Source of the DNA: Ramlibacter algicola
Lineage (GTDB): Bacteria; Pseudomonadota; Gammaproteobacteria; Burkholderiales; Burkholderiaceae_C
DNA length: 64,000 nt
Assembly (NCBI RefSeq): GCF_016641735.1
Contig: NZ_JAEDAO010000001.1
Span: 620,001 to 684,000, forward strand
Direction of reading: 5' to 3'
This document shows, in pieces, positions 54,701 to 64,000 of the stretch. The stretch's first letter is position 1; the number at the start of each line of letters is the position of its first letter. The notes under the pieces are model-generated. The model worked only from the letters and a program-made list of their open reading frames with translations, was not told the DNA's origin and did not search any database. A program made the position numbers and the translations under genes.

Positions 54701-55926
54701 TGCTCGCCGCCGTCGGCAACGGCCGCCTGAAGGCCAACGGACGCCCCTTCGCGCACATCGCGCGCTTCCATCCGGAGCTCACGGCGTTCCGCCGCGACCT
54801 GCACGCGCATCCGGAGATCGGATTCGAGGAGGTCTACACGGCCCGTCGCGTGACCGAGGCGCTGAAGGCGTGTGGCGTCGACGAGATCCATGCCGCGATC
54901 GGCAAGACGGGCGTGGTTGGCGTCATCAAGGGCCGCAGCACCGCGAGCGGGCGCATGGTGGGGCTGCGCGCGGACATGGACGCGCTCACGATGTCGGAGA
55001 CCAACGAGTTCGCGTGGCGCTCCGCCAAACCCGGACTGATGCACGGATGCGGGCACGACGGCCACACCGCCATGCTGGTGGGTGCCGCGCGCTACCTGGC
55101 CGAAACGCGCAACTTCGACGGCACCGCGGTGCTGATCTTCCAGCCGGGCGAAGAGGGCTTCGCCGGCGCGAAGGCCATGATCGAGGACGGCCTGTTCGAC
55201 CGCTTCCCGGTCGAGGCCGTGTACGCGATGCACAACTGGCCCGGACTGAAGCCGGGCACCATTGGCCTCAACCCCGGGCCGATGATGGCGGCGGCCGACA
55301 AGGTCACCATCGAGGTCACCGGCAAAGGCGGCCACGGCGCGCACCCGTACCTCGCCGTCGACCCGGTGCTCGTGGCGGCGCACATCATCACGGCCTCGCA
55401 GTCCATCGTGTCGCGCAACGTGCGTCCCGTCGACGGCGCAGTCGTGAGCCTGTGCGCGATGCAGGCCGGCGACGTGCACGCGATGAGCGTCATTCCGGGC
55501 AAGGCGGTCTTGGTGGGCACCGTTCGCACGTTCACGTCCGACGTGCAGGAGCTGGTCGAGACGCGTCTCACCGAGCTGTGCACCGCCGTCGCCCTCGGCT
55601 TTGGCGCCACGGCCACCGTGAAGTACGAACGCGTCTACCCCGCCACCCGCAACAGCGCCAACGAGGCTGCGTTCGCCGCCGATGTCGCCGAATCGCTGGT
55701 GGGTCCCGACCACGTCGTGCGCGACCTCGAACCGAGCATGGGGGCGGAAGACTTCTCGTTCATGCTGCAGGTCAAGCCGGGCGCGTACCTGCGCATCGGG
55801 CAGGGTGGCGAGGGCAGCTGCATGCTGCACAACAGCCGCTACGACTTCAACGATGACATCCTCCCTCTCGGCTCCGCGCTGCACGCGGGCCTCATCGAGC
55901 AAGCCATGCCGCTCGCGGCGGCGTGA
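54700..55926 (+). CDS. M20 family metallo-aminoacylase/amidohydrolase
   Basis: 408-residue zinc amidohydrolase of the M20D (hippurate hydrolase/aminoacylase-like) type: HAHPEIGFEE, LRADMDALTMSETN, the metal motif HGCGHDGHTAML, GEEGFAGAKAMIEDG, and AMHNWPGLKPGTIG, then the lid domain and a C-terminal catalytic GAEDFSFML. Cleaves N-acyl amino acids or dipeptide-like amides; no signal peptide, so cytosolic. Its ATG shares one base with the permease stop, so it is coupled to the importer; it probably hydrolyses the imported substrate. Confidence 0.95.
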   Translation: MLAAVGNGRLKANGRPFAHIARFHPELTAFRRDLHAHPEIGFEEVYTARRVTEALKACGVDEIHAAIGKTGVVGVIKGRSTASGRMVGLRADMDALTMSETNEFAWRSAKPGLMHGCGHDGHTAMLVGAARYLAETRNFDGTAVLIFQPGEEGFAGAKAMIEDGLFDRFPVEAVYAMHNWPGLKPGTIGLNPGPMMAAADKVTIEVTGKGGHGAHPYLAVDPVLVAAHIITASQSIVSRNVRPVDGAVVSLCAMQAGDVHAMSVIPGKAVLVGTVRTFTSDVQELVETRLTELCTAVALGFGATATVKYERVYPATRNSANEAAFAADVAESLVGPDHVVRDLEPSMGAEDFSFMLQVKPGAYLRIGQGGEGSCMLHNSRYDFNDDILPLGSALHAGLIEQAMPLAAA

Positions 55927-55954
55927 CCCGCGACCCTTCCACTCTGGAGCGACC

Positions 55955-57532
55955 ATGACGACTTACAAGAAGAGCCTGATCCAAGCCGCCATCCTGCTGG
56001 CGTTCACCGCCGGCGCCGGTGCGCAGACGGTGCGCATCGCCAACCAGGGTGACGCGCTGTCGATGGATCCCCATTCGCTGAACGAAACCGTGCAGCTGAG
56101 CGTCACCAGCAACGTGTACGAAGGGCTCGTGGGCCGCAACAAGGACCTGACGCTGGCGCCGGCGCTCGCGACGTCGTGGAAGCAGGTCTCGCCGACGGTG
56201 TGGCGCTTCGAGCTGCGCAAGAACGTGCAGTTCCACGACGGCAAGCCGTTCACGGCGGACGACGTGCTGTTCTCGCTGGCGCGCACGCAGGTCGACGGGT
56301 CGGACATGAAGTCCAACACCAACGACATCAAGGAAGTGCGCAAGGTCAACGACTTCGTCATCGACATCGAGACGAAGGCGCCGTTCCCGATCCTGCCCGA
56401 GCAGCTCACCAGCACCTACATCATGAGCAAGAAGTGGTGCGAGGAGAACCAGGCCACCAAGCCCGTGGACCGCCGCAAGGGCATCGAGAACGCCGCCTCG
56501 TTCCGCGCCAACGGCACCGGCCCGTACCGCCTGCGCGAGCGCCAGCCGAACGTGCGCACGACATTCGTGCGCAACGGCAACTACTGGGGGAAGATCGAAG
56601 GCAACGTGCAGGAAGTCGTGTTCACGCCGATCGGCAATGACGCGACCCGCGTCGCCGCCTTGCTGTCGGGCGAGATCGACGTCATGGAGCCGGTGCCGGT
56701 GCAGGACATCGACCGCGTGAATGCCTCGGCCGGTGCCAAGGCGCTGGTGGCCCCGGAACTGCGCACGATCTTCCTGGGCATGGACCAGAAGCGCGACGAG
56801 CTGCTGTACTCCAGCGTCAAGGGCAAGAACCCGTTCAAGGACAAGCGCGTGCGCCAGGCCTTCTACCAGGCCATCGACATCGAAGGCATCAAGAAGACCG
56901 TGATGCGCAACGCGTCGCTGCCCACCGCCCTCATGGTGGGCCCCGGCGTCAACGGCTTCGCCCAGGACCAGAACAAGCGGCTGCCGTACGACCCGGATGC
57001 AGCCAAGAAGCTGATGGCCGACGCCGGCTATCCGCAAGGCTTCGAGGTCACGATGAACTGCCCGAACGACCGCTACGTCAACGACGCGCGCATCTGCCAG
57101 GCGGTGGCGCAGAACCTGTCGCGCATCGGCGTGAAGATCAACCTGGCCGCGGAGACCAAGGGCACGTACTTCCCGAAGATCCTGCGCCGCGACACCAGCT
57201 TCTACCTGCTGGGCTGGACCCCCACCACCTACGACGCGCACAACACGATGAACGCCATCATGGCGTGCCCCGACGACAAGGGCGCGGGGCAGTTCAACCT
57301 GGGCACGTACTGCAACCAGGAGTTCGACAAGATCACCCGCGCGGTGCAGTCCGAGACGGACAAGGCCAAGCGCACGGCGATGATCCGCCAGGCGTTCCAG
57401 ATCCACCAGGACGACATCGGGCACATCCCGCTGCACCAGCAGTCGCTGGCCTGGGGCGTGAACAAGAAGGTCACCGTTGTCCAGCGCGGCGACAACTACC
57501 TCGACTACAAGTGGATCACCGTCAAGAAGTAA
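55955..57532 (+). CDS. Peptide ABC transporter substrate-binding protein (DppA/OppA type)
   Basis: 525-residue periplasmic binding protein (SBP family 5): signal peptide (KKSLIQAAILLAFTAGAGA) cut before Gln, ANQGDALSMDPHSLNETVQLSVTSNVYEGLVGRN in segments, KNVQFHDGKPFTADDVLFSL, GTGPYRLRERQP and AGYPQGFEVTM. Ligand unknown; coupling to the M20 enzyme suggests N-acyl or peptide-like amino-acid derivatives. Ribosome site TCTGGAGCGACC. Confidence 0.96.
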   Translation: MTTYKKSLIQAAILLAFTAGAGAQTVRIANQGDALSMDPHSLNETVQLSVTSNVYEGLVGRNKDLTLAPALATSWKQVSPTVWRFELRKNVQFHDGKPFTADDVLFSLARTQVDGSDMKSNTNDIKEVRKVNDFVIDIETKAPFPILPEQLTSTYIMSKKWCEENQATKPVDRRKGIENAASFRANGTGPYRLRERQPNVRTTFVRNGNYWGKIEGNVQEVVFTPIGNDATRVAALLSGEIDVMEPVPVQDIDRVNASAGAKALVAPELRTIFLGMDQKRDELLYSSVKGKNPFKDKRVRQAFYQAIDIEGIKKTVMRNASLPTALMVGPGVNGFAQDQNKRLPYDPDAAKKLMADAGYPQGFEVTMNCPNDRYVNDARICQAVAQNLSRIGVKINLAAETKGTYFPKILRRDTSFYLLGWTPTTYDAHNTMNAIMACPDDKGAGQFNLGTYCNQEFDKITRAVQSETDKAKRTAMIRQAFQIHQDDIGHIPLHQQSLAWGVNKKVTVVQRGDNYLDYKWITVKK

Positions 57533-57585
57533 GCCGCTGATCCCGCCGCGCGGGGCTCCGGCCCCCGCGGCGCTTCACCCTCCTG

Positions 57586-58497
57586 ATGAAACGCACGCTC
57601 GCTCGCTGGTTCGACAGCGACATCGGCTACAGCTTCCGCACTTCCCCCGTCGCCATGGTCGCGGCGGTGATCGCGTTCGGGTGCGTGTTCTGCGCCACCT
57701 TCGCCAACTGGGTCGCGCCGCACAACCCGTTCGATCTGACGACGCTGGTGCTGTCGGACGCCCGGCTGCCGCCCGCCTGGTCGCCGGAAGGCTCCGCCAG
57801 GTACTTGCTGGGAACCGACGACCAGGGCCGCGACATCCTCTCGGTGCTCATGTTCGGCGCGCGCATCTCGCTGGCCGTCGGCCTCGTGTCCGTGCTGCTG
57901 TCGATGGTCGTCGGCGTCGCGGTCGGACTGCTGGCCGGCTTCGTCGGCGGCTGGGTCGATGGCTTTCTCATGCGCCTGTGCGACGTCATGCTCAGCTTCC
58001 CGGCGATCCTGGTGGCGCTGCTGATCGCAGGCGTCGGCCGCGCGCTCTTTCCCAACGCGCCGAACACGGTGGCCTTCGGCGTGCTGATCCTCTCGATCTC
58101 GATGACGGGCTGGGTGCAGTACGCCCGCACGGTCCGCGGCTCGACCATGGTCGAACGCGGCAAGGAATACGTGCAGGCCGCCCGCGTCACCGGCGTCGCC
58201 CCGATGCGTATCATGTGGCGGCACGTGCTGCCCAACGTCACGGGCCCCGTCCTCGTGCTGGCCACCATCCAGGTGGCCACGGCCATCATTACCGAGGCGA
58301 CGCTGTCCTTCCTCGGCGTCGGCGTGCCGCCCACGCAGCCGTCGCTCGGCACCTTGATCCGGGTCGGCAGCGACTACCTCGGCTCCGGCGAGTGGTGGAT
58401 CTTCTTCTTCCCCGGCCTCATGCTCGTGCTGGTCGCCATGTCCGTGAACCTGCTCGGCGACTGGTTGCGCGACGCACTCAACCCGAGGCTGCAATGA
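57586..58497 (+). CDS. Dipeptide/oligopeptide ABC transporter permease (DppC/OppC type)
   Basis: 303-residue permease: N-terminal cytoplasmic segment, TM1 (VAMVAAVIAFGCVFCATFANWVAP), the DppC-type periplasmic loop with LLGTDDQGRDILSVLMFGARIS, and a permease core with EAA-like KEYVQAARVTGVAPMRIMWRHVLPNV. Pairs with the DppB-type subunit. Overlaps the next ATPase by 4 bases (ATGA). Confidence 0.96.
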   Translation: MKRTLARWFDSDIGYSFRTSPVAMVAAVIAFGCVFCATFANWVAPHNPFDLTTLVLSDARLPPAWSPEGSARYLLGTDDQGRDILSVLMFGARISLAVGLVSVLLSMVVGVAVGLLAGFVGGWVDGFLMRLCDVMLSFPAILVALLIAGVGRALFPNAPNTVAFGVLILSISMTGWVQYARTVRGSTMVERGKEYVQAARVTGVAPMRIMWRHVLPNVTGPVLVLATIQVATAIITEATLSFLGVGVPPTQPSLGTLIRVGSDYLGSGEWWIFFFPGLMLVLVAMSVNLLGDWLRDALNPRLQ

Positions 58498-59480
58498 CGG
58501 GTGCACCCCTCCTCGAAGTGCGCGACCTGGTGGTCGAATTTCCCGGGCGGCGTGGCACCGTGCGCGCGCTCGACCAGGTGTCCTTCTCGATCGCGCCGGG
58601 CGAGATCCTGGGCGTCGTGGGCGAGTCGGGTGCGGGCAAGAGCCTGACCGGCGCATCGATCATCGGCCTGCTGGAACCGCCGGGGCGCATTGCCAGTGGA
58701 CAAGTCCTGCTGGAAGGCCAGCGCATCGACGACCTGCCGCCCGCACGCATGCGGCATGTCCGCGGCCGCAAGATCGGCGCCATCTTCCAGGACCCGCTCA
58801 CCTCGCTGAATCCGCTGTACAGCATCGGGCGGCAGCTGGTCGAGACGATCCAGGCGCATCTGCCAGTGAATGCGGCCGAAGCGCGGCGCCGCGCCATCCA
58901 GCTGCTCGAGGACACCGGCATCCCCGCCGCGGCGCAACGCATCGACCACTTCCCGCACCAGTTCTCCGGCGGCATGCGCCAGCGCGTCGTCATCGCCCTG
59001 GCACTGGCGGCCGAGCCGAAGCTGATCGTCGCCGACGAACCGACGACGGCGCTCGACGTGTCGATCCAGGCGCAGATCATCCAGCTGCTGCAGCGCGTGT
59101 GCCGTGATCGCGGGGCGGCGGTCATGCTGATCACGCACGACATGGGCGTCATCGCCGAGACGTGCGACCGCGTCGCCGTCATGTATGCGGGCCGCATTGC
59201 CGAGATCGGTCCGGTGCACGAAGTGATCCACCAGCCGGCGCATCCGTACACGATGGGCCTGATGGCATCGATTCCCGACATGGACAGCGATCGCGAGCGG
59301 CTGGCGCAGATCGACGGCGCGATGCCGCGACTGACCGCCATCCCGCCGGGTTGCGCCTACCACCCGCGCTGCCCGCGCGCGTTCGACCGGTGCCACCGCG
59401 AACGGCCCGAGCTCCTGCAGGCCGGCGCGACTCGCGCCGCGTGCTGGCTGCACGACGCGCACGGCGGGGCATCCGCATGA
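58494..59480 (+). CDS. Peptide ABC transporter ATP-binding protein (DppD/OppD type)
   Basis: 328-residue ATPase: Walker [10 protein letters not shown]-loop [11 protein letters not shown], signature FSGGMRQR, Walker [15 protein letters not shown]-loop THD, then the C-terminal oligopeptide-transporter extension with [14 protein letters not shown] as iron-sulphur-type cysteines. Pairs with the DppF-type subunit, which it overlaps by 4 bases. Confidence 0.97.
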   Translation: MTGAPLLEVRDLVVEFPGRRGTVRALDQVSFSIAPGEILGVVGESGAGKSLTGASIIGLLEPPGRIASGQVLLEGQRIDDLPPARMRHVRGRKIGAIFQDPLTSLNPLYSIGRQLVETIQAHLPVNAAEARRRAIQLLEDTGIPAAAQRIDHFPHQFSGGMRQRVVIALALAAEPKLIVADEPTTALDVSIQAQIIQLLQRVCRDRGAAVMLITHDMGVIAETCDRVAVMYAGRIAEIGPVHEVIHQPAHPYTMGLMASIPDMDSDRERLAQIDGAMPRLTAIPPGCAYHPRCPRAFDRCHRERPELLQAGATRAACWLHDAHGGASA

Positions 59481-60475
59481 GTGACACCGTGCCGCTGCTG
59501 CAGGTGCGCGACCTGGCGAAGACGTTCGACGTCTCTCCGCCCTGGCTCAACCGCGTCCTCGAGCGCAAGCCGCGCCAGTTGCTGCACGCGGTGGACGGCG
59601 TGAGCTTCGACATCGAGCGCGGCCAGACACTGGCGCTGGTGGGGGAGTCGGGCTGCGGCAAGAGCACGGTCGCCCGCCTGCTGGTCGGCCTGTACGAGCC
59701 GAGCCGCGGCGATGCGCAGTTCGACGGCATGCCGCTGCATGCCGCGTACCGCGGGCGCGAGTCGCGGCAGCTGCGCCGGCGCATCCAGATGATCTTCCAG
59801 GACCCGTACGCGAGCCTCAACCCGCGCTGGAAGGTGGAGGACATCGTCGCCGAGCCGCTGCGCGAACACGGCCTCGCGTCTGGCGATGCGTTGCGCGAGC
59901 GCGTCGGCCAGCTGCTGCAGGACGTTGGACTGTCGCCCGCGGACATGGCCAAGTACGCGCACCAGTTCTCCGGTGGCCAGCGGCAGCGCATCTCGATCGC
60001 GCGCGCGCTGGCCACGCACCCGGAGTTCCTGGTCGCCGACGAACCCACGAGCGCACTGGACGTGAGCGTGCAGGCGCAGGTGCTGAACATCATGAAGGAC
60101 CTGCAGCGCCGGCAGGGCCTCACCTACCTGTTCATCTCGCACAACCTGGCCGTCGTGCGGCATGTGAGCGACCAGGTCGGCGTGATGTACCTGGGCCGCA
60201 TCGTCGAACTCGCCGGCAAGCACCAGCTGTTCGGCGACCCGCGGCATCCGTACACGCGCATGCTGCTCGACGCGATCCCGAAGATGCACCAGACGGGCCG
60301 CGCGCGCACGCCGGTGCAAGGTGAGGTGCCCAATCCGCTGAACCCGCCGGCCGGCTGCGCGTTCAACCCGCGCTGCCCGCACGCCAACGATCGCTGCCGC
60401 GTCGAGCGGCCGGCCCTGCTGTCCATCGGCGGCGTCCGCGTCGCTTGCCACGCGGTCGAAGAAGGCCGGATCTAG
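59477..60475 (+). CDS. Peptide ABC transporter ATP-binding protein (DppF/OppF type)
   Basis: 332-residue ATPase: Walker [10 protein letters not shown]-loop [11 protein letters not shown], signature FSGGQRQR, Walker [15 protein letters not shown]-loop SHN, and a C-terminal extension with [14 protein letters not shown]. Last gene of the importer operon; its stop is 10 bases from that of the convergent zwf and no clear terminator is present. Confidence 0.97.
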   Translation: MSDTVPLLQVRDLAKTFDVSPPWLNRVLERKPRQLLHAVDGVSFDIERGQTLALVGESGCGKSTVARLLVGLYEPSRGDAQFDGMPLHAAYRGRESRQLRRRIQMIFQDPYASLNPRWKVEDIVAEPLREHGLASGDALRERVGQLLQDVGLSPADMAKYAHQFSGGQRQRISIARALATHPEFLVADEPTSALDVSVQAQVLNIMKDLQRRQGLTYLFISHNLAVVRHVSDQVGVMYLGRIVELAGKHQLFGDPRHPYTRMLLDAIPKMHQTGRARTPVQGEVPNPLNPPAGCAFNPRCPHANDRCRVERPALLSIGGVRVACHAVEEGRI

Positions 60476-60485
60476 CGCGCCCGCG

Positions 60486-61940
60486 CTACTGCTCTTCGCT
60501 CCAGTAGAAGCCGTCGCGCGCGATCATGGCGCTGGACGCGCTGGGCCCCCAACTGCCGGCGGCGTAGGTGCGCAGGTCCGCATCGTTGCCCTGCCAGGCA
60601 TCCAGCAACGGCTCCACCCACCGCCAGGCCGCTTCCTGTTCGTCGGCGCGCACGAAGAGGTTCAGGCGGCCGTCGAGCACGTCGAGCAGCAGGCGCTCGT
60701 ACGCGCCGACACGCTCGGACCCGAAGCGGCGATCGAAGTCCAGGTCCAGGTGCACGGGCGCCAGCGACTGCGCGCCGCGCCGCGTCTCCTGTCCCTGCGC
60801 CAGCAGGTGCAGCTGCAGGCCGTCGCGCGGCTGCAGGCTGATCACGAGGCGGTTGGCCGCGCCCAATGGCGTGCGGAAGATCGCGTGCGGCGCGGCGCGG
60901 AAGTTGACGACGATGTGCGCGTCGCGCGCCGCGAGCCGCTTGCCGGTGCGGATGTAGAACGGCACGCCGGCCCAGCGCCAGTTGGCGATCACGGCGCGCA
61001 GGGCGACGAAGGTCTCGGTGGTGCTTTCGGGCGAGACGCCGGGTTCCTGGCGGTAGCCGGGCACTTGCTCGCCACCGACGGTGCCGGGCCCGTACTGGCC
61101 GCGGACGGCGAACTGGTTGATGGCTTCCGGCGTCCAGGGACGCAGCGAACGCAGCACCTTCAGCTTCTCGTCGCGGATCGCGTCAGCGTCGGCGCTGATC
61201 GGCGGCTCCATCGCCATCGCACAAAGGAGCTGCAGGGCGTGGTTCTGCACCATGTCGCGCAACGCGCCGGTGCTGTCGTAGAACGAGCCGCGCTTCTCGA
61301 CGCCCAGGTCCTCGCCGATGCTGATCTGGATGTTGGCGATGTTTTCCCGCCGCCACAGCGGCTCGAACAGCGCATTGCCGAAGCGCAGCGCGAACAGGTT
61401 CTGCACCGCCGGCTTGCCCAGGTAATGGTCGATGCGGAAGATCTGCGTCTCGTCGAAGCCGCGCCGCACCGTCTCGTTGATCGAACGATTCGATTGCAGG
61501 TCGTGCCCGAGCGGCTTCTCCAGCACGATGCGCGTGGCCGGCGTGTTCAGGCCGGCCGCTGCGAGCTGCTCGCACACCGTGGTGAACAGGTTCGGCGCGG
61601 TGGCGAGGTACATCACGACGACGTCCGCGCTGCGCTCTCCCAGCCGCTTCTTGAGTTGCTCGTAGTCACCGGGCTTGGACAGGTCCAGGCGCTGGAACTG
61701 CAGCAGCTGCGCGAAGCGGTCGAACTCCTCCGGGCTCGGGCGCTTGGCGAGGTCCACCTGCTCGAATCGCTGGTGGATCAGCTGGCGGAACGCGTCGTCG
61801 GACAAGTTGTCGCGCGCGATGCCGAGGATGCGGCCCTCGGCCGGCAGGGTGCCGTGGCGGAAGGCCTGGAACAGGGCCGGCATCAGCTTGCGCCAGGCCA
61901 GGTCGCCGGTGCCGCCGAAGAGGACGAGGTCGAAACTCAT
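60486..61940 (-). CDS. zwf: Glucose-6-phosphate 1-dehydrogenase
   Basis: 484-residue NADP-dependent enzyme at the entry of the oxidative pentose phosphate and Entner-Doudoroff routes. NADP fold motif LFGGTGDLAWRKL (the usual family site reads GASGDLA), catalytic RIDHYLGKPAVQNL and the C-terminal domain (FYIRTGKRLAARDAHIVV). ATG 61940 follows AAGGCACCC. Divergent from tal with 95 bases between starts. Confidence 0.97.
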   Translation of the reverse strand: MSFDLVLFGGTGDLAWRKLMPALFQAFRHGTLPAEGRILGIARDNLSDDAFRQLIHQRFEQVDLAKRPSPEEFDRFAQLLQFQRLDLSKPGDYEQLKKRLGERSADVVVMYLATAPNLFTTVCEQLAAAGLNTPATRIVLEKPLGHDLQSNRSINETVRRGFDETQIFRIDHYLGKPAVQNLFALRFGNALFEPLWRRENIANIQISIGEDLGVEKRGSFYDSTGALRDMVQNHALQLLCAMAMEPPISADADAIRDEKLKVLRSLRPWTPEAINQFAVRGQYGPGTVGGEQVPGYRQEPGVSPESTTETFVALRAVIANWRWAGVPFYIRTGKRLAARDAHIVVNFRAAPHAIFRTPLGAANRLVISLQPRDGLQLHLLAQGQETRRGAQSLAPVHLDLDFDRRFGSERVGAYERLLLDVLDGRLNLFVRADEQEAAWRWVEPLLDAWQGNDADLRTYAAGSWGPSASSAMIARDGFYWSEEQ

Positions 61941-62035
61941 GGGTGCCTTGCGGGAAGGACCGCGTACTTTAGCGGCGCCCGGATGGCCCTGTCGGCCCAC
62001 TGCGGATGAGCAGGTGCGCCGCCCATAATTGCCGC

Positions 62036-62983
62036 ATGAACCAACTCGAGGCGCTCAAGCGCCACACGACGGTGGTGGCGGACACGGGGGACTTCCGCCA
62101 GCTCGCGCAATTCCAGCCGCAGGACGCGACCACCAATCCCTCGCTCATCCTCAAGGCGGTGCAGAAGCCCGACTACGCACCCTTGCTCAAGGAGGTGATG
62201 GCGCAGTGCCGCGGCAAGCCGATCGACGAAGCGATGGACCGGCTGCTGGTGCGCTTCGGGACCGAGATCCTGTCGATCATCCCGGGCCGCGTGTCGACCG
62301 AAGTCGACGCCCGGCTGAGCTTCGACACCAACGCCAGCGTCACGCGAGCCGAACGCATCGTCGAGATGTACCAAGGCGCCGGCGTGCCCGTCGATCGCGT
62401 GCTGATCAAGGTGGCGGCGACGTGGGAAGGCATCCAGGCCGCCGAGCAGCTGGAGCGCCGGGGCATCCACACCAACCTCACGCTGCTGTTCTCGTTCTGC
62501 CAGGCGATCGCCTGCGGGCAGGCGAAGGTGCAGCTGATCTCGCCGTTCGTGGGCCGCATCTACGACTGGTACAAGAAGTCGGCCGGTTCCTCGTGGGACG
62601 AAGCGGCGAACGCCGGCCCCAACGATCCCGGCGTGAAGTCGGTGCGGCAGATCTACCGCTACTACAAGCACTTCGGCATCCAGACCGAGGTGATGGGCGC
62701 GAGCTTCCGCAACACGGGGCAGGTGCTGGCGCTTGCCGGCTGCGACCTGCTCACCATCAGCCCCGAGCTGCTGGCGCAACTGGCCACGAGCGATGCGGGG
62801 GTGGAGCGTGCGCTCGATCCGCAGGAAGCGAAGGCCGCGACCATCGAGCCGGTGAATTACGACGAGGCCGGCTTCCGCTTCGCGCTCAACGAGGATGCGA
62901 TGGCGACCGAGAAGCTCGCGGAAGGCATCCGCGCGTTCGTCGCCGACGCCGTCAAGCTCGAGAAGCTGATGAAGGAGGCGTGA
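62036..62983 (+). CDS. tal: Transaldolase
   Basis: 315-residue class I aldolase of the pentose phosphate pathway. Schiff-base Lys125 in [35 protein letters not shown] and [12 protein letters not shown] are present; length is normal for TalB. No ribosome site; CATAAT (62024-62029) lies exactly 6 nt before the ATG, so a leaderless transcript is likely. Followed by pgi 2 bases on. Confidence 0.97.
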   Translation: MNQLEALKRHTTVVADTGDFRQLAQFQPQDATTNPSLILKAVQKPDYAPLLKEVMAQCRGKPIDEAMDRLLVRFGTEILSIIPGRVSTEVDARLSFDTNASVTRAERIVEMYQGAGVPVDRVLIKVAATWEGIQAAEQLERRGIHTNLTLLFSFCQAIACGQAKVQLISPFVGRIYDWYKKSAGSSWDEAANAGPNDPGVKSVRQIYRYYKHFGIQTEVMGASFRNTGQVLALAGCDLLTISPELLAQLATSDAGVERALDPQEAKAATIEPVNYDEAGFRFALNEDAMATEKLAEGIRAFVADAVKLEKLMKEA

Positions 62984-62985
62984 GC

Positions 62986-64000
62986 ATGGCCAGCACTCCG
63001 CGTCGTTGCGACGCCACTCCTGCCTGGCAATCCTTGCGGCAAGCCTTCGAGGCGCACGGTTCGTCGTTCGACGTCCGCGCTGCGCTGCGTGACGATCCGT
63101 CGCGCGTGGAGCGCTTCACGCTCGACGCCGGGGGCGTGCATGCCGACCTCTCGAAGAATCTCGTCGATGCGCAGGTCGAAGACCTGCTGCTGCAACTCGC
63201 GCGCGACTGCGGCCTGGAAGCGCAGCGCGACGCGATGTTCGCGGGCGAGAAGGTCAATGCGACCGAGGGCCGCTCCGTGCTGCACGTGCTGCTGCGTGCC
63301 CCGCGCGGCGCGAAGGGACCCGCGGCCGAGCTCGCGCAGGTGCACGGGACGCTTGATGCCATGCTGGCCTACGCAGACTCGGTGCGCAACGACGCGGCGA
63401 TCACCGACGTCGTCAACATCGGCATCGGTGGCTCCGACCTCGGACCGCAGATGGCGACCATCGCGCTCGACGAATTCGCCGTTCCCGGCAAGCGGTTCCA
63501 CTTCGTCTCCAACATCGACGGCCACGAACTTGCCGCCGTGCTGCGCCACCTGGAGCCGCAGAACACGCTGTTCCTGGTCGCGTCGAAGACGTTCACCACG
63601 CTCGAGACGATGACCAACGCCCGTTCGGCGCGACAGTGGTTCACCGCCAATGGCGGCAAGGACGTCGCGCGCCACTTCGCCGCCCTCACGACCAACGTCG
63701 CCGCCGCGAAGGAATTCGGCATCGACCGCACGTTCGGGTTCTGGGACTGGGTCGGGGGCCGCTATTCGATGTGGTCCGCCATCGGGCTGCCGATCGCGAT
63801 CGCGATCGGTGCCGATCGCTTTCGCGACCTGCTCGCCGGCGCGCACGCGATGGACGAGCACTTCCGCATGGCGCCCTTGGAGCGCAACCTGCCGGTGCGG
63901 CTCGCGTTGCTCGACATCTGGTACCGGGACTTCCACCGCTTCACCAGCCGCAGCGTCGCGCCGTACCACAGTGCCTTGCGGCGCCTGCCTGCGTACCTGC
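62986..64000 (+). CDS. pgi: Glucose-6-phosphate isomerase (C-terminus outside window)
   Basis: 338 codons of the usual about 520-550 are inside the window. Starts ATGGCCAGC two bases after the tal stop with GAAGGAGG inside the tal end as ribosome site. Motifs: NIGIGGSDLGPQM, VASKTFTTLETMTNA, FWDWVGGRYSMWSAIGLP (all catalytic/phosphate-binding). Interconverts glucose and fructose 6-phosphate; with zwf and tal it makes a sugar-phosphate cluster. Confidence 0.96.
   Translation, partial: MASTPRRCDATPAWQSLRQAFEAHGSSFDVRAALRDDPSRVERFTLDAGGVHADLSKNLVDAQVEDLLLQLARDCGLEAQRDAMFAGEKVNATEGRSVLHVLLRAPRGAKGPAAELAQVHGTLDAMLAYADSVRNDAAITDVVNIGIGGSDLGPQMATIALDEFAVPGKRFHFVSNIDGHELAAVLRHLEPQNTLFLVASKTFTTLETMTNARSARQWFTANGGKDVARHFAALTTNVAAAKEFGIDRTFGFWDWVGGRYSMWSAIGLPIAIAIGADRFRDLLAGAHAMDEHFRMAPLERNLPVRLALLDIWYRDFHRFTSRSVAPYHSALRRLPAYL

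Overview
The window is high-GC, gene-dense chromosomal DNA with no mobile elements, rRNA or CRISPR. Gene order and protein sequences point to a betaproteobacterium of the order Burkholderiales, most like Comamonadaceae (Ramlibacter/Variovorax type). The signs are the tRNA-Tyr/Gly/Thr-tuf-tRNA-Trp-secE-nusG-rplKAJL-rpoBC cluster, the rsmB-DUF4390-ntrY-ntrX block, Coq7, the gspG-to-gspE order with a divergent gspC, and OmpC-type porins. I cannot fix the genus.

Layout. 1-5.2 kb (mostly minus strand): thiL (cut by the window edge), a GlsB/YeaQ membrane protein, a YbdK-type carboxylate-amine ligase overlapping a cation:proton antiporter, apaG, then rpe (plus) and a small polar protein. 5.4-8.3 kb: a 39-residue membrane peptide, a large HPII-type catalase homologue whose distal catalytic residues are replaced, and a periplasmic chalcone-isomerase-like protein. 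8.4-15.4 kb: a tryptophan operon with leader peptide and attenuator, in the order trpL-trpE-GxxExxY-trpG-ltaE-lysE-like-trpD-trpC-ung, mostly with 1-4 base overlaps. 15.5-29.4 kb: tRNAs, EF-Tu, SecE, NusG, ribosomal proteins and RNA polymerase beta/beta', closed by a strong terminator. 29.4-35.9 kb: a LemA-like protein, 1-Cys peroxiredoxin, rsmB, DUF4390, an NtrY-like kinase with a short NtrX-like regulator, and tRNA-Phe and tRNA-Gly. 36-38.7 kb: an NTF2-like protein, two paralogous small beta-barrel proteins and a HAD hydrolase. 39-48.5 kb: a type II secretion locus (gspE,D,N,M,L,K,J,I,H,G on the minus strand, gspC divergent) without gspF. 48.5-53.6 kb: ilvA, a candidate small RNA, an OsmC-family protein, coq7, a general porin and a DUF3047 lipoprotein. 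53.7-60.5 kb: a dipeptide/oligopeptide ABC importer operon with an embedded M20 amidohydrolase. 60.5-64 kb: zwf (minus), then tal and pgi (plus, cut by the edge), all sugar-phosphate enzymes.

The items most worth attention are the catalase homologue lacking the distal His/Asn pair, a compact promoter-RNA-terminator unit with an anti-Shine-Dalgarno CUCCUCC stretch upstream of ilvA and sharing a palindromic control region with the OsmC gene, a set of genes whose -10 hexamer lies exactly 6 nt before the ATG (probable leaderless mRNAs), and the trp leader plus the unusual passengers in the trp operon.
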